From Roseomonas aerilata DSM 19363 (lineage in GTDB: Bacteria > Pseudomonadota > Alphaproteobacteria > Acetobacterales > Acetobacteraceae), in assembly GCF_000711725.1 (NCBI RefSeq), contig NZ_JONP01000023.1:16367-80366 (forward strand): a DNA stretch of 64,000 nt, in the 5' to 3' direction. A program made the position numbers and the translations under genes. Shown in pieces: positions 51,240-60,566 of the stretch. Numbering within the stretch: the first letter of the stretch is position 1; every line of letters begins with the position of its first letter. Below the pieces are notes generated by a model that saw only the letters and a list, made by a program, of their open reading frames with translations, made no database searches and was not told where the DNA came from.

Positions 51240-52007
51240 CTACTCTGCCGCTTGGGCCGCGCGGGGCATGTTTTCCGCCTCCGGCAACCCGGGCGCCGGC
51301 TGTCGCCCCATGCCGGCGGCCAGCTTGGAAATCGAGGCCATGCCGGCCTGCCGCAGCCGCGCGAAGGTCACGGTGAAGCGGTTGTAGGCCATGACGGCCG
51401 GGATGGCGGCGACGAGGCCGATGGCGGTGGCGAAGAGGGCCTCCGCGATGCCGGGCGCCACCACGGCGAGGCTCGTGTCGCCGCTGGCCGCGATGCCGGA
51501 GAAGGAGTTCATGATGCCCCAGACCGTGCCGAAGAGGCCGACGAAGGGGCCGACGGCGCCGATGGTGGCGAGCAGCGGCAGGCCGGGCTCGGCGGCGCGG
51601 ACGGCGGCAGAGAACGGAGCACGCATGGCGTGCTCTATGCGCGTTCGATACTCGCCGCGGCTCTCGGCGGGGTCGCGGCCCTCCTCCCACTCGCGGGCGC
51701 CGGCACGGATGACCTCGGCGGCTAGGCCACGCTCAGGCACCACAGCGCCAGACGCCGCGCGGGCCAGCTTGCGCGTCTCCCCGCGTAGCCGGCGGGTGGC
51801 CACCATCTTCTGGATAACAATGCTCCAGCAGGCGATCGAAGCGATTGCGAGCAGCAGCATGACCCCCTTTACGATCAGATCAGCCTGCATAAACAGGCCG
51901 ATGGGGGAAAGGTCATGTGCCGCCACGGCGTGGGTCAGGTCGGTCATGGCCTGGCGGGTACCGGGGGATGGCAGGGCGGAAGGCCCGGTGGGTATCGCGG
52001 GGTTCAT
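51240..52007 (-). CDS. exbB: ExbB-type proton-channel protein
   Basis: A 255-residue MotA/TolQ/ExbB protein. A TM helix at ~40-60 ([20 protein letters not shown]) and the conserved TM2-TM3 unit ([20 protein letters not shown], then GIMNSF and [20 protein letters not shown]) are intact. GGAGAACC precedes the chosen ATG. Its stop is six bases from the exbD start. It powers TonB through the proton gradient. It is transcribed away from the Zur-like box at 52.18 kb, so the energising unit is probably zinc-repressed. Confidence 0.9.
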   Translation of the reverse strand: MNPAIPTGPSALPSPGTRQAMTDLTHAVAAHDLSPIGLFMQADLIVKGVMLLLAIASIACWSIVIQKMVATRRLRGETRKLARAASGAVVPERGLAAEVIRAGAREWEEGRDPAESRGEYRTRIEHAMRAPFSAAVRAAEPGLPLLATIGAVGPFVGLFGTVWGIMNSFSGIAASGDTSLAVVAPGIAEALFATAIGLVAAIPAVMAYNRFTVTFARLRQAGMASISKLAAGMGRQPAPGLPEAENMPRAAQAAE

Positions 52008-52171
52008 CGCTTGGTTCTCCAGGGCCACACCATGAGTGCGCGCGTTGTGGTTCACTCCTTGGTCCTCGCTAGAGGCCACGAAGCTCCAGCGACGACTGAA
52101 TTGCCAATCGACTGGTAGCTGCGGTTACGCAACGGAAGGTCAGGGAACCCCAATCGTGATGCGTCCCAAGC

Positions 52172-52189
52172 GTTATGTTATAATATTGC
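52172..52189. promoter_or_regulatory. Zur-like box between exbB operon and TonB receptor
   Basis: GTTATGTTATAATATTGC contains the 12-mer GTTATGTTATAA found at two other promoters in the window. TATAAT inside it is a perfect -10 element for the rightward gene, and its complement offers one leftward. The spacer is AT-rich against the genome. The palindrome is imperfect on its right arm. Zur control of both directions is inferred from the shared sequence and the presence of zur at 62.0-62.5 kb. Confidence 0.7.
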
Positions 52190-52243
52190 TTTGCTGTCAA
52201 AGAGCGTGTACCCGCCAGAGCCTGTCGCTTCGGGATCCGTGTC

Positions 52244-54373
52244 ATGCTTCGCCTTGCCCTCTCAACAGCCGCGCTCACAATGACCGCATGCCTTGTACAG
52301 GGCTCTGCTCAAACCCTCGTTGAGGCGCCTGCTTCCGGGGACGTCGTCGTTGTTCCCGAGGTGGCCGTGACCGGTACGCGCGAACGCGGTGACGGCCCGG
52401 TAGAAGGCTACCAAGCCACTCGCTCCATCAGCGCCACCAGAACTGACACGCCGATCCGAGAGGTCCCGCAATCAATCAGCGTCGTGCCCCAGGCCGTGCT
52501 GCAGGACATTTCGGCGGTGCGCCTGGATGCCGCTCTCGACTATGCGGGCGGCATTGCGCGCGGCAACAACTTCGGTGGCCAGACCCTCTACGAGTACAAT
52601 GTCCGCGGCTTCGCGACCGGAGAGTATTACCGCAACGGCTTCCCTTTGAACCGCGGTTACCAGGGCTCCCCGGACCCCGCCGGGATCGAGCGACTGGAGG
52701 TGCTGCGTGGCCCAGCCTCCCTGCTCTACGGACGCGGCGATCCGGGCGGCACGCTCAACATCGTCACCAAGCAGCCGCAGCCGGAGAGCTTCGCTGTCTT
52801 CGGCGGCCTGTTCGACAGCAACGGCCTGCGCCGTGGCACCCTCGACGCCGCGGGCGCGCTGCGGGCGGATGGCACTGTCACCTATCGTCTGAACGGCGCA
52901 GTCGAAAGCGGCGGCAGCTTCCGCGATCATGTGGACAGCAATCGCCAGTATCTTGCCCCCGCCTTCAGCTGGCAGGTTACCCCGGACACTACCTTTACTA
53001 TTGAAGCGGAGTTCCTCCGCAACAACCGCGCCTTCGACCGCGGTGTGGTGGCATTCGGTAACCGGCCCGGCATCGTGCCCCGAGCCCGGTTCTTCGGTGA
53101 GCCCGGCGTTGGCGACATCCAGAACACCAGCGGCCTTGGCCAGTTCCGCTTCGATCACCGCCTCAACAACGCCTGGTCGCTCCGCGGCGGGGTGCAGTAT
53201 TTCGGTGGCACGCTGGAGGGCTTGGCCGTGGAGCCGAGCAGCCTGCGTCCCGACGGCCGCACCCTGCGCCGGGAGCTGCGCGAGAGAAACTTCAACTGGA
53301 GCGACGTGGACGCCCAGATCAATCTGACCGGCACCTTCACGACCGGGCCAATTGCCCACACCGTCCTCGCCGGGCTGGAGTACGAGCACTACACGAACCG
53401 TGAGGTGCTGAACCGTTCCAACCCGAATGCCGCGCCGTTCGCCATCGACATCTTCAACCCTGCCTATGGCCAAGCTCTGCCCTCGCTGACGCGCCGCTCC
53501 AGTACGCTGGAGCGCACCGACACGATCGCGGGCTTTGTCCAGGATCAGATCGCCGTCACCGACCGCCTGAAGGTGCTCGCGGGGGTGCGCGTGGAGCACT
53601 TCGACCAGGGCCTCACCCAGCGTGTCACCGGCACCTCCTCGCCCCAGACACAGACAGCAGCCACGCCACGGCTGGGCGTGGTTTATGACCTCACGCCCGA
53701 GGTCTCGGCTTACGCCAGCTATGCCCGGTCCTTCCGTCCGAACCGTGGCGGCGATATCAGTGGGCGTGCCTTCTCGCCGGAGGAGGGCCAAGCCTTCGAG
53801 GTTGGAACCAAGCTCGACCTGTTCGACAATCGCCTGAGCGCCACCGCCGCACTGTTCCACATCACCCGGGAGAACGTGCTGACGGCCAACCCGGCGGACA
53901 GCGCCTTCAGCATTGCCGCCGGTGAAGTGCGCAGCCGCGGCTTTGACCTGACGCTCGCGGGCAACCTGACGCCGGGCTGGCGCGTGATCGGGGGCTACGC
54001 GTTCATTGACGCAGCCGTGACGCGGGACAACACGCTCCGCCCGGGATCACGGCTGCTGAACGTACCGCAGCACGCGGGCAGCCTGCTCAACGTTTACGAG
54101 TTCCAGGACGGCAAGCTCCAAGGCCTGGGTCTCGGCACGGGCGTGAACGTCGTCGGCAGCCGCGCCGGCGACACCCTCGGCTCCGGCTTTCGCCTGCCCT
54201 ACTACGCCACGGTGGACCTGCTGGCCTACTACAAGGTCAATGAGCGGGTGCGGGTGAACCTCAACGTCAACAACGTCTTCGACAAGGGTTACTACGACCG
54301 CTCCTATAGCAACGTCTGGGTCTCCCCCGGTGCACCGCTTACCGTGCTCGGTGGCCTGACGATCCGCCTCTAG
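52244..54373 (+). CDS. TonB-dependent receptor, putative zinc-metallophore receptor
   Basis: A 709-residue outer-membrane receptor. A signal ends near LVQGSAQ, then comes VPEVAVTGTRERGDG, a plug (DTPIREVPQSISVVPQAVLQ, YNVRGFATGEYYRNGFPLN, IERLEVLRGPASLLYGRGDP) and a barrel ending TIRL. The plug is of siderophore-receptor type, not the short ZnuD type, which suggests a chelated metal ligand. The Zur-like box lies 55 bases upstream and an ABC importer operon starts 8 bases downstream, so the cargo probably continues across the inner membrane through it. Confidence 0.88.
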   Translation: MLRLALSTAALTMTACLVQGSAQTLVEAPASGDVVVVPEVAVTGTRERGDGPVEGYQATRSISATRTDTPIREVPQSISVVPQAVLQDISAVRLDAALDYAGGIARGNNFGGQTLYEYNVRGFATGEYYRNGFPLNRGYQGSPDPAGIERLEVLRGPASLLYGRGDPGGTLNIVTKQPQPESFAVFGGLFDSNGLRRGTLDAAGALRADGTVTYRLNGAVESGGSFRDHVDSNRQYLAPAFSWQVTPDTTFTIEAEFLRNNRAFDRGVVAFGNRPGIVPRARFFGEPGVGDIQNTSGLGQFRFDHRLNNAWSLRGGVQYFGGTLEGLAVEPSSLRPDGRTLRRELRERNFNWSDVDAQINLTGTFTTGPIAHTVLAGLEYEHYTNREVLNRSNPNAAPFAIDIFNPAYGQALPSLTRRSSTLERTDTIAGFVQDQIAVTDRLKVLAGVRVEHFDQGLTQRVTGTSSPQTQTAATPRLGVVYDLTPEVSAYASYARSFRPNRGGDISGRAFSPEEGQAFEVGTKLDLFDNRLSATAALFHITRENVLTANPADSAFSIAAGEVRSRGFDLTLAGNLTPGWRVIGGYAFIDAAVTRDNTLRPGSRLLNVPQHAGSLLNVYEFQDGKLQGLGLGTGVNVVGSRAGDTLGSGFRLPYYATVDLLAYYKVNERVRVNLNVNNVFDKGYYDRSYSNVWVSPGAPLTVLGGLTIRL

Positions 54374-54381
54374 GCCGCCTC

Positions 54382-55935
54382 ATGCGTCGCCGTTCCCTCG
54401 GCTCCTTGGGCGCTGCCCTGGGTGCCTCCCTTCTGCCTGAGGTATCTCGGTCGCACACGCCTTCCGCGTCGCGGTCCGACGGGGAACGAGTCTTACGTAT
54501 TGTCTCCCCCTTCGAGTTCGCGGGGCCGGATCCCGCGCGCTCAGGTTCTGTCTTCTCGCGCATGGGTATCGGCGAGATGCTGCTGGGCGCCGATCCGGAA
54601 GGGCGGCCTGTCCCGATGCTGGCGGCGCACTGGAGCGTTTCGCCTGACGGTCTACTCTGGCGCTTTGAGATTCGGTCTGGCGTGCACTTCCATGACGACA
54701 GCCCGGTGACTCCGGAAGCGGCCGCGTCGAGCCTTCGCCATGCCCGCGCTGCCGCCTCTCCTCTGTCACGTGTCCCGATCATGAGCATCGATGCGGAGGG
54801 CGAGGAGGTGCTGGTGCGCCTGAGCCGCCCCTTCGCACCGCTCCCGGCCTTCCTTGCGAACTATGCCAGCATGATTCTCGCTCCCTCGGCTTATGGCGCG
54901 GACGGGAGGGTGCGTGCGGTGATCGGCACCGGTCCCTATCGCGTCGACCGCTTCGCGCCGCCGCTGCAGCTTGACGTCGCGCGCTTCGAGGGCTGGTGGG
55001 GACCTCGCCCGGCGGTCGGGCGCGCCTCCTACCTGGTCGTCGGCCAGGGAGAGGCGCGGGCGAGCATGGCGGAGAGCGGCCGGGCGGACCTCACCATGGC
55101 CCTGCAGCCTGTTACCGTAGCCCGGCTCCGCCGCAGTCCGCGTGTGGAGCTGCGCATGGTGCCGGTTCCTCGCACGCGCCTCCTGAAGCTCAACGCGGCC
55201 TCGCCACTCTTCTCTGACCTCCGCGTACGAAAGGCATTAAGCCTTGCTGTGGATCGCGAGGGCATCGCCGCCGCCCTGCTGCGGAACCCCGCTGTCGCGG
55301 CGGATCAGCTCTTCCCGCCGACGATGCCGGAATGGCACGACGAGACCGCCGCCGCTGGGCGGGACCTAGCCCGGGCACGGGAACTGCTTGCCGAGGCGGG
55401 TTGGCGTCCCGGGCACGACGGCATCCTAATAAACGGCAAGGGGCTCCGTTTCCGCACCACCTGCGTCACCTTCATCACCTGGCCGGAGCTGCTGCCGATC
55501 GCGACTGCGCTGCAGGCCCAGTTCCGTGAGATCGGCGTCGAGATGACGGTGAGCATCGGCAACTCGTCGGACATTCCGCTGGGTCACCGCGACGGCACGC
55601 TGGAGATGGCGCTACTGGCCCGCAACTACGTGCTCGTGCCCGACCCTTTCGGAACGCTGGTGCAGGACTTCGGCCCGGAGGGGGGCGACTGGGGCGCGAT
55701 GGGCTGGTCCAGTCCCGATCTGGACGGCCTCCTTCGCCGCCTGGCGGAAGGTCCGCCCCACGATGAGCAGCGGGACCTCCGCCAACGCTCCGCCCGCATC
55801 CTGCGGGAGGAGTTGCCGGTCATTCCGATTGCCTGGTCCGAGCTCGGCATCGCTATCGGCCGGGATCTGGCCAACGTCACGGTGGATCCGTTCGAGACGA
55901 GCTTCCGACTTCACGAGATCACCTGGGCGGGCTGA
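54382..55935 (+). CDS. Extracellular solute-binding protein, family 5
   Basis: A 517-residue SBP_bac_5 receptor of the peptide/nickel class. It has a short N-terminal leader with RRRSLGSLGAALGASLLPE, then LAAHWSVSPDGLLWRFEIRS and GVHFHDDSPVTPEAAASSL, typical of Dpp/Opp/Nik binding proteins, and FSDLRVRKALSLAVDREGIA. It starts 8 bases after the TonB receptor. In this Zur-like context it would bind a metallophore-zinc complex in the periplasm, as CntA-type proteins do; the sequence cannot exclude peptides. Confidence 0.88.
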   Translation: MRRRSLGSLGAALGASLLPEVSRSHTPSASRSDGERVLRIVSPFEFAGPDPARSGSVFSRMGIGEMLLGADPEGRPVPMLAAHWSVSPDGLLWRFEIRSGVHFHDDSPVTPEAAASSLRHARAAASPLSRVPIMSIDAEGEEVLVRLSRPFAPLPAFLANYASMILAPSAYGADGRVRAVIGTGPYRVDRFAPPLQLDVARFEGWWGPRPAVGRASYLVVGQGEARASMAESGRADLTMALQPVTVARLRRSPRVELRMVPVPRTRLLKLNAASPLFSDLRVRKALSLAVDREGIAAALLRNPAVAADQLFPPTMPEWHDETAAAGRDLARARELLAEAGWRPGHDGILINGKGLRFRTTCVTFITWPELLPIATALQAQFREIGVEMTVSIGNSSDIPLGHRDGTLEMALLARNYVLVPDPFGTLVQDFGPEGGDWGAMGWSSPDLDGLLRRLAEGPPHDEQRDLRQRSARILREELPVIPIAWSELGIAIGRDLANVTVDPFETSFRLHEITWAG

Positions 55936-55936
55936 G

Positions 55937-56902
55937 ATGGACCGGCACAACTGGCGCAGCTTGCTGCGCCCCATCCTCGTGCGCCTTCTGCAGGCGTTGC
56001 TCGTCGCCCTCATCGTGGGTGCGCTCGGCTTCGCCCTGATGGCCGCGCTGCCTGGCGACCAGGCCTTCCGTCTCGCCGCTGCGCGCTATGGTCCGGACAT
56101 GGGGGACGCCACAGCCGCCGCGCTGGTGCGGGAGGAGCTGGGTTTGGACCGCCCTCGTGCCGTGCAGTTCCTGGACTGGATCGGGCAGCTGCTGCGGTTG
56201 GATCTCGGCCATTCCCTTGTCACAGGCGAGCCGGTGCTGGAGGAACTGAGGGGGCAGCTAGGCCACACGTTGTCCCTGGCCGCCGTTGCCCTGCCGCTTT
56301 CGGCCATCCTCGGCCTTCCGCTTGGCATCCTCTCCGGCCTTCACCCAAGCGGCCTGGCGGATCGCGTCACGCTCGGCCTCTCGGTGCTGCTCCGTGCCGT
56401 TCCGGCCTATGCGCTCGGGCTGCTCCTGGTCGCCGTGTTCTCGATCCGGCTGGGCTGGCTGCCGCCTGCTGGTTTCGAGGGGTGGCGCGAGTTCATCCTG
56501 CCAGGGCTGACCCTCGCCCTTGGCCTCGCGGCCCTCTCCGCGCGCGTGACGCGGGACTCCGTCGCTGCAGTGTCGACCGCGCCGTACATGGCCTTTGCGC
56601 GATGGAAGGGTTTGCCGGAGCGGGCCGCAGTGCTGCGGCACGGATTGCGCAACGCGGCGATCCCCGTGGTAGCCCTTCTTGGCTTCCAGCTCATCGGCCT
56701 TATCGAGGGGCTGATCATCGTGGAAAGCCTGTTCTCCTGGCCAGGGATCGGCCACGCCCTCGTCCACGCCATCTTCGCGCGCGACGTTCCCGTCGTGCAG
56801 GGCGCGGCGCTGCTGATGGGGCTGCTCTTTGTGCTGGTGAACGCCCTGGTGGACCTTGCCTGCGCCACCATCGACCCACGGCGCGCGAGGGCGGGAGCAT
56901 GA
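55937..56902 (+). CDS. ABC importer permease (DppB/NikB type)
   Basis: A 321-residue inner-membrane permease with ~6 helices. ALMAALPGDQAF and EELGLDRPRAVQFLDWIGQL are the periplasmic signature of this subfamily. RWKGLPERAAVLRHGLRNAA is the EAA-type coupling helix, and ESLFSWPGIGHALVHAIFAR closes the domain. It begins directly after the binding protein stop and overlaps the second permease by ATGA. It forms the channel with the next protein. Confidence 0.9.
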   Translation: MDRHNWRSLLRPILVRLLQALLVALIVGALGFALMAALPGDQAFRLAAARYGPDMGDATAAALVREELGLDRPRAVQFLDWIGQLLRLDLGHSLVTGEPVLEELRGQLGHTLSLAAVALPLSAILGLPLGILSGLHPSGLADRVTLGLSVLLRAVPAYALGLLLVAVFSIRLGWLPPAGFEGWREFILPGLTLALGLAALSARVTRDSVAAVSTAPYMAFARWKGLPERAAVLRHGLRNAAIPVVALLGFQLIGLIEGLIIVESLFSWPGIGHALVHAIFARDVPVVQGAALLMGLLFVLVNALVDLACATIDPRRARAGA

Positions 56903-57693
56903 GCGGCAGCACTCTCTCACCCGGCAAAAGAACCGGTCTGGTGCTCCTGGCAGCCCTGCTCGGCTTCGCCGTGCTCGGCCCCTGGGTGGTTGACGCCGAT
57001 CCGGCGCGGCAAGTGCTTGCACATTCATTGGCCGCGCCGGGCGCGGAGTACCTGCTCGGCACCGACCATCTCGGGCGTTCGATGCTGGCAAGGATGGCGC
57101 ATGCGACGCGGCTCTCCCTCCTGCTCGCCGCGGTGACGGTCCTCAGCGCCGCCGTTCCGGGCACGCTACTCGGCGTCATGGCGGCTTGGCGAGGTGGCTG
57201 GGCGGAGAGCGGGCTCGTGCTGCTCGCCGATGCCGTGCTGGCCTTACCGAGCCTGCTGCTCGTGCTCCTGCTCGTCGCCTTCGCACCGGGTGACTTCCTG
57301 CCGCTCTATCTCGGCCTCGCCCTGGTGGGCTGGGTGGAGTACTTCCGCGTCTCTCGCGCGCTCACGCGCGGCATCCTGGCGAAGCCGCATGTGGAGGCTG
57401 CCCGACTGCTTGGCTTCGGCCGGGGCTACGTGCTGCGTCGCCTGATCCTGCCGGAGCTGCTGCCGGCGCTCTCCACCCTGGCCACCTTCGGGCTGGGCGG
57501 GGCGGTGCTCGCTATCTCCACCCTCTCTTTCGTCGGGCTCGGCATCCGGCCTCCGGTCGCGGAGCTCGGCAGCATGACGACGGAACTCCTGCCCCACGCC
57601 TACGAGGCCCCCTTGACAGTGCTGATGCCCGCCGCGCTCGTCCTCATGGCGGTTCTGGGTTGCCATCTCCTGGTAGGGCGGGGTGCACGGTGA
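56899..57693 (+). CDS. ABC importer permease (DppC/NikC type)
   Basis: A 264-residue permease. EYLLGTDHLGRSMLARMAHA is the conserved entry of DppC/NikC proteins. RVSRALTRGILAKPHVEAAR and LLGFGRGYVLRRLILPELLP hold the EAA loop, and FVGLGIRPPVAELGSMTTEL is near the end. It is slightly shorter than average at the N-terminus. Overlaps on both sides show strict translational coupling in the importer operon. Confidence 0.9.
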   Translation: MSGSTLSPGKRTGLVLLAALLGFAVLGPWVVDADPARQVLAHSLAAPGAEYLLGTDHLGRSMLARMAHATRLSLLLAAVTVLSAAVPGTLLGVMAAWRGGWAESGLVLLADAVLALPSLLLVLLLVAFAPGDFLPLYLGLALVGWVEYFRVSRALTRGILAKPHVEAARLLGFGRGYVLRRLILPELLPALSTLATFGLGGAVLAISTLSFVGLGIRPPVAELGSMTTELLPHAYEAPLTVLMPAALVLMAVLGCHLLVGRGAR

Positions 57694-59177
57694 TGGACAC
57701 GCTCGCCATCTCGGGGCTGCGGATTGAGGCCAGCGGAATGCCCTTGGTGCGCGGGGTGGATGCCGTGGCGGGTCCGGGACGGCCGCTGACGCTGCTAGGC
57801 GAGACAGGCTCGGGCAAGTCCCTCGTCCTCGGCGCGGCGACGGGAACCCTGCCGCCCAGGCTGCGCGTGACCGGCCGCGTCCTCTTGGACGGCACCGACA
57901 TCCTCGCGGCACCGCCACGCGCCCGGCGCGGGCTCTGGGGCCGCCGCTTGGCCATGTTGCCGCAGGAACCCTGGCTCTCCTTGGATCCGACCATGCGCGC
58001 CCTGGGCCAAGTGGCCGAGGTGTATCGGCTGATTCGCGGCCTGCCTGCCACCAAATCTGAGGAGGAAGCGCGCGGGAGGCTCGCAGAGTTGGGGCTGGAG
58101 GGCGCCGCCGGACTCTATCCTTTCCAGATGTCCGGCGGCATGGCGCAACGCCTTGCCCTCGCGATCCTGCGTGCCTCGGAGGCACCGGTCCTCTTTGCTG
58201 ACGAGCCGACCAAGGGCCTGGACGCCGACCGTCGCGACGAGGCCGGCGCACGCCTCAGGCTCGAGGCAGATCGCGGCCGCACCGTCGTCTGCGTCACCCA
58301 TGACGTCGCCATCGCCCGCGCGCTGCGTGGCACCGTGGCTGTCATGCTGGACGGTGAGGTGGTGGAGCAGGGCCCGGCCGAGGCGGTGCTGGACTACCCC
58401 GCGCATGAGTACACGCGCCGCCTTCTCGATGCTGAACCGGAGCGCTGGCCATCCCTGCCCGGACGCGCCGCGCCACGGGGCGAGGTGGTGGTGTCCGGCG
58501 ACGGCCTGCATCGCGCCTTTGGCGGCCGCCCGGTGCTGCGAGGCGTCGATCTCTCGGTGAGGCGCGGCGAGGTTGTGGCCATCACCGGGCCGAGCGGCTG
58601 CGGAAAGACCACGCTGGGGGACCTATTGCTTGGCCTCCTTGCGCCCGATGCGGGGACTGTCCGCCGACTGCCCGGTGTGGAGTCCTGGCGCTTCGGCAAG
58701 CTCTACCAGGATCCACCCAGCGCCTTCGTGCCGCATCAGACCATGCGCCAGGCGCTAGAGGACCTCAGCAAGCGGCATGGCGTCGCCTGGAACGTCGTCG
58801 CGCCCCTCCTCCAGCGACTGCGCCTCTCCACCACTCTGCTCGATCGAGTGCCGGCCGCTCTGTCGGGCGGCGAGCTGCAGCGCTTCGCCCTCGTGCGGGT
58901 CCTGATGCTCGATCCTGTTTTCCTGCTGGCGGATGAGCCGACCTCACGCCTGGATCCCCTTACCCAGCAGGAGGTGCTCCTCCTTCTCAGTGAACTGGCA
59001 GGAGAAAGGGGGATGGGCGTCCTGATCGTCACGCACGACCTTGAGCTGGCCAGTAAGCTGGCCGATCGAACCATACACCTCGAAGCGGGGCGCTTTGCCT
59101 CTTCGGACGTTAGCGTAAGCCGCGGTCGCCACCCTACACTTGCGGAACCTTTCGGAACCTTGACTAGAGGGCAGTGA
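57693..59177 (+). CDS. ABC importer ATPase with two fused nucleotide-binding domains
   Basis: A 494-residue double ATPase. The first domain has Walker A GETGSGKS, signature MSGGMAQR and Walker B PVLFADEPT. The second has GPSGCGKT, LSGGELQR and VFLLADEPT, each followed by a His switch (CVTHD, IVTHD). It therefore does the work of separate DppD/DppF subunits, as YejF-type proteins do. It overlaps the permease gene by one base (a GTG lies one codon earlier). It completes the importer. Confidence 0.92.
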   Translation: MDTLAISGLRIEASGMPLVRGVDAVAGPGRPLTLLGETGSGKSLVLGAATGTLPPRLRVTGRVLLDGTDILAAPPRARRGLWGRRLAMLPQEPWLSLDPTMRALGQVAEVYRLIRGLPATKSEEEARGRLAELGLEGAAGLYPFQMSGGMAQRLALAILRASEAPVLFADEPTKGLDADRRDEAGARLRLEADRGRTVVCVTHDVAIARALRGTVAVMLDGEVVEQGPAEAVLDYPAHEYTRRLLDAEPERWPSLPGRAAPRGEVVVSGDGLHRAFGGRPVLRGVDLSVRRGEVVAITGPSGCGKTTLGDLLLGLLAPDAGTVRRLPGVESWRFGKLYQDPPSAFVPHQTMRQALEDLSKRHGVAWNVVAPLLQRLRLSTTLLDRVPAALSGGELQRFALVRVLMLDPVFLLADEPTSRLDPLTQQEVLLLLSELAGERGMGVLIVTHDLELASKLADRTIHLEAGRFASSDVSVSRGRHPTLAEPFGTLTRGQ

Positions 59178-59264
59178 AGCAGATCAGGGAGCAAGTGCAT
59201 GAGGTGAAGGTTCAGCGGACAGTTGTTCGTCCTTAGCAGTCACGGGGTGATTGTTTCCGACGGG

Positions 59265-59830
59265 TCACCTTCCATTCCTTGACGCAGCCCTTAGACGACG
59301 CCACCCCAGCACGATGCCGCTCACCGACAGGAATGCGCCGACCGCGAGCAAGCTTAGGATTGTCACGTCCCATGCTGGTCTCTGGCGCAACGGGGCGAAG
59401 TCCAGCCAGTGGGGAGCCGCGAAGAGCCATCGGTAGAGGCGCTGCCGCGCCCCGCTCATCTCGAGGATGGCGCCGTCCACCGGATCGAGATGCACCCAGC
59501 TGCTGGCCGGATCGTCGAACATGACCCGCAGGACAGGGAGCGGGCGCCGATCGCTGTGGTGCGGGTACCACTGCTCGTCCGGCTCGGCGATCAGAGTGGA
59601 ACCCGTCGCGCGCGCCTCTAGGAAAAGCTGTGCGGCGGTATTGGCGAGTGCGTCGATGGTCGGGCGGAATGGCCGGCCACCGGCATCGACGATCGCCCAC
59701 TCGCCAGCGGGTCGCCGGAGGGTCACCACCAGCCGCCCACCAAGCCGCCGAGATGGTGCCACTGCGACCACCCCTGCCAGAGGCTGAGTGGCAGCGCGAA
59801 CCAACCGGCGACGATCTCAAGAAATGGCAG
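59265..59830 (-). pseudogene. PepSY membrane protein remnant
   Basis: The C-terminal part reads VVTLRRPAGEWAIVDAGGRP, VHLDPVDGAILEMSGARQRL, LDFAPLRQRPAWDVTILSLL and AVGAFLSVSGIVLGWRRLR, i.e. the last PepSY repeat and membrane helix. Just upstream, FLEIVAGWFALPLSLWQGWS is in another frame, so a frameshift lies near 59770. The N-terminal two thirds are missing. Such proteins accompany TonB receptors, so this may be a lost part of the adjacent uptake system. Confidence 0.6.
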
Positions 59831-59848
59831 GAACTCTCGTCTCTCCGA

Positions 59849-60433
59849 TCACAGCGAGCGTCCCGTCGTCGGCCCGTTTTGCTGCGAGGTGGGTTGAAGT
59901 TGCCGGCGCAGAAAGTGGACGAAGCGCTGCATCTCCGCTTGACGATCAGCTAATCTGCCGCGGAGCAAATCGACCTCGCGCCGCGTCAGTAAGCCCTCTG
60001 CCAGGTGCTGCCGCGTTCTTTCCAGCGCGACGTAACCGCCGCCGTTAGAAAGACGCTGCTTCTCGAGGAGCAGGCGGACGTCATCGGACGGCTCGCCCTC
60101 AGCATGAAACGTGTCCAGCAGGGCCGCCACACGACTGAGCACCGCATCATCAACAACGAAATCAACCCACGGCGCGGCATGCTGGTAACCCTGTTCGTTC
60201 ACATGCCCTGCGCAGGATTGCAGGGTCCGCAAACCCAGCAGGTTCGAGACCGCGACCATGTCTCGGATCCCATGATCGACGTGTCTGCCAAGTCGGTCCC
60301 GGACGGCGTCTACGGCTTGCATCATCCTGTCCCATGATGGTGCCGCGAGGGAACCAACCTCAGCGGTTCTGGCCGGCTCGGCTCCCGTTTGCCCCGATAG
60401 TGGCGCGAGTTCTGCAGCGTTGAAGTGGTTCAT
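59849..60433 (-). CDS. Hypothetical protein divergent from znuA
   Basis: A 194-residue soluble protein starting after GAAGGACAGACA. The centre has IRDMVAVSNLLGLRTLQSCA, GHVNEQGYQHAAPWVDFVVD, then a helical C-terminus rich in Arg, Leu and Gln (VALERTRQHLAEGLLTRREV). The SCxGH...PWVDF pattern recurs in uncharacterised bacterial proteins as I recall, without assigned function. Cys and His in that motif could bind zinc. It faces away from znuA, sharing its promoter region with the Zur-like box, so zinc-responsive expression is plausible. Confidence 0.6.
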   Translation of the reverse strand: MNHFNAAELAPLSGQTGAEPARTAEVGSLAAPSWDRMMQAVDAVRDRLGRHVDHGIRDMVAVSNLLGLRTLQSCAGHVNEQGYQHAAPWVDFVVDDAVLSRVAALLDTFHAEGEPSDDVRLLLEKQRLSNGGGYVALERTRQHLAEGLLTRREVDLLRGRLADRQAEMQRFVHFLRRQLQPTSQQNGPTTGRSL

Positions 60434-60547
60434 TGTCTGTCCTTCAGAGCCTCCCATGCCCACATCCAGACGGTGCAGGTCGTTTGGCAAAGCCACCTGC
60501 TCGGCGATCACCCACAAGCCGATCTCGGGTGTTCACCTGCATGATTG

Positions 60548-60565
60548 GTTATGTTATAACATAGC
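60548..60565. promoter_or_regulatory. Zur-like box at znuA start
   Basis: GTTATGTTATAACATAGC includes the perfect 14-base palindrome TATGTTATAACATA (60550-60563) and the shared 12-mer. It ends one base before the znuA ATG. TATAAC within it is placed as a -10 box that would start transcription close to the ATG itself. A second palindrome, GCTATGCATAGC, covers the start codon. Confidence 0.75.
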
Positions 60566-60566
60566 T

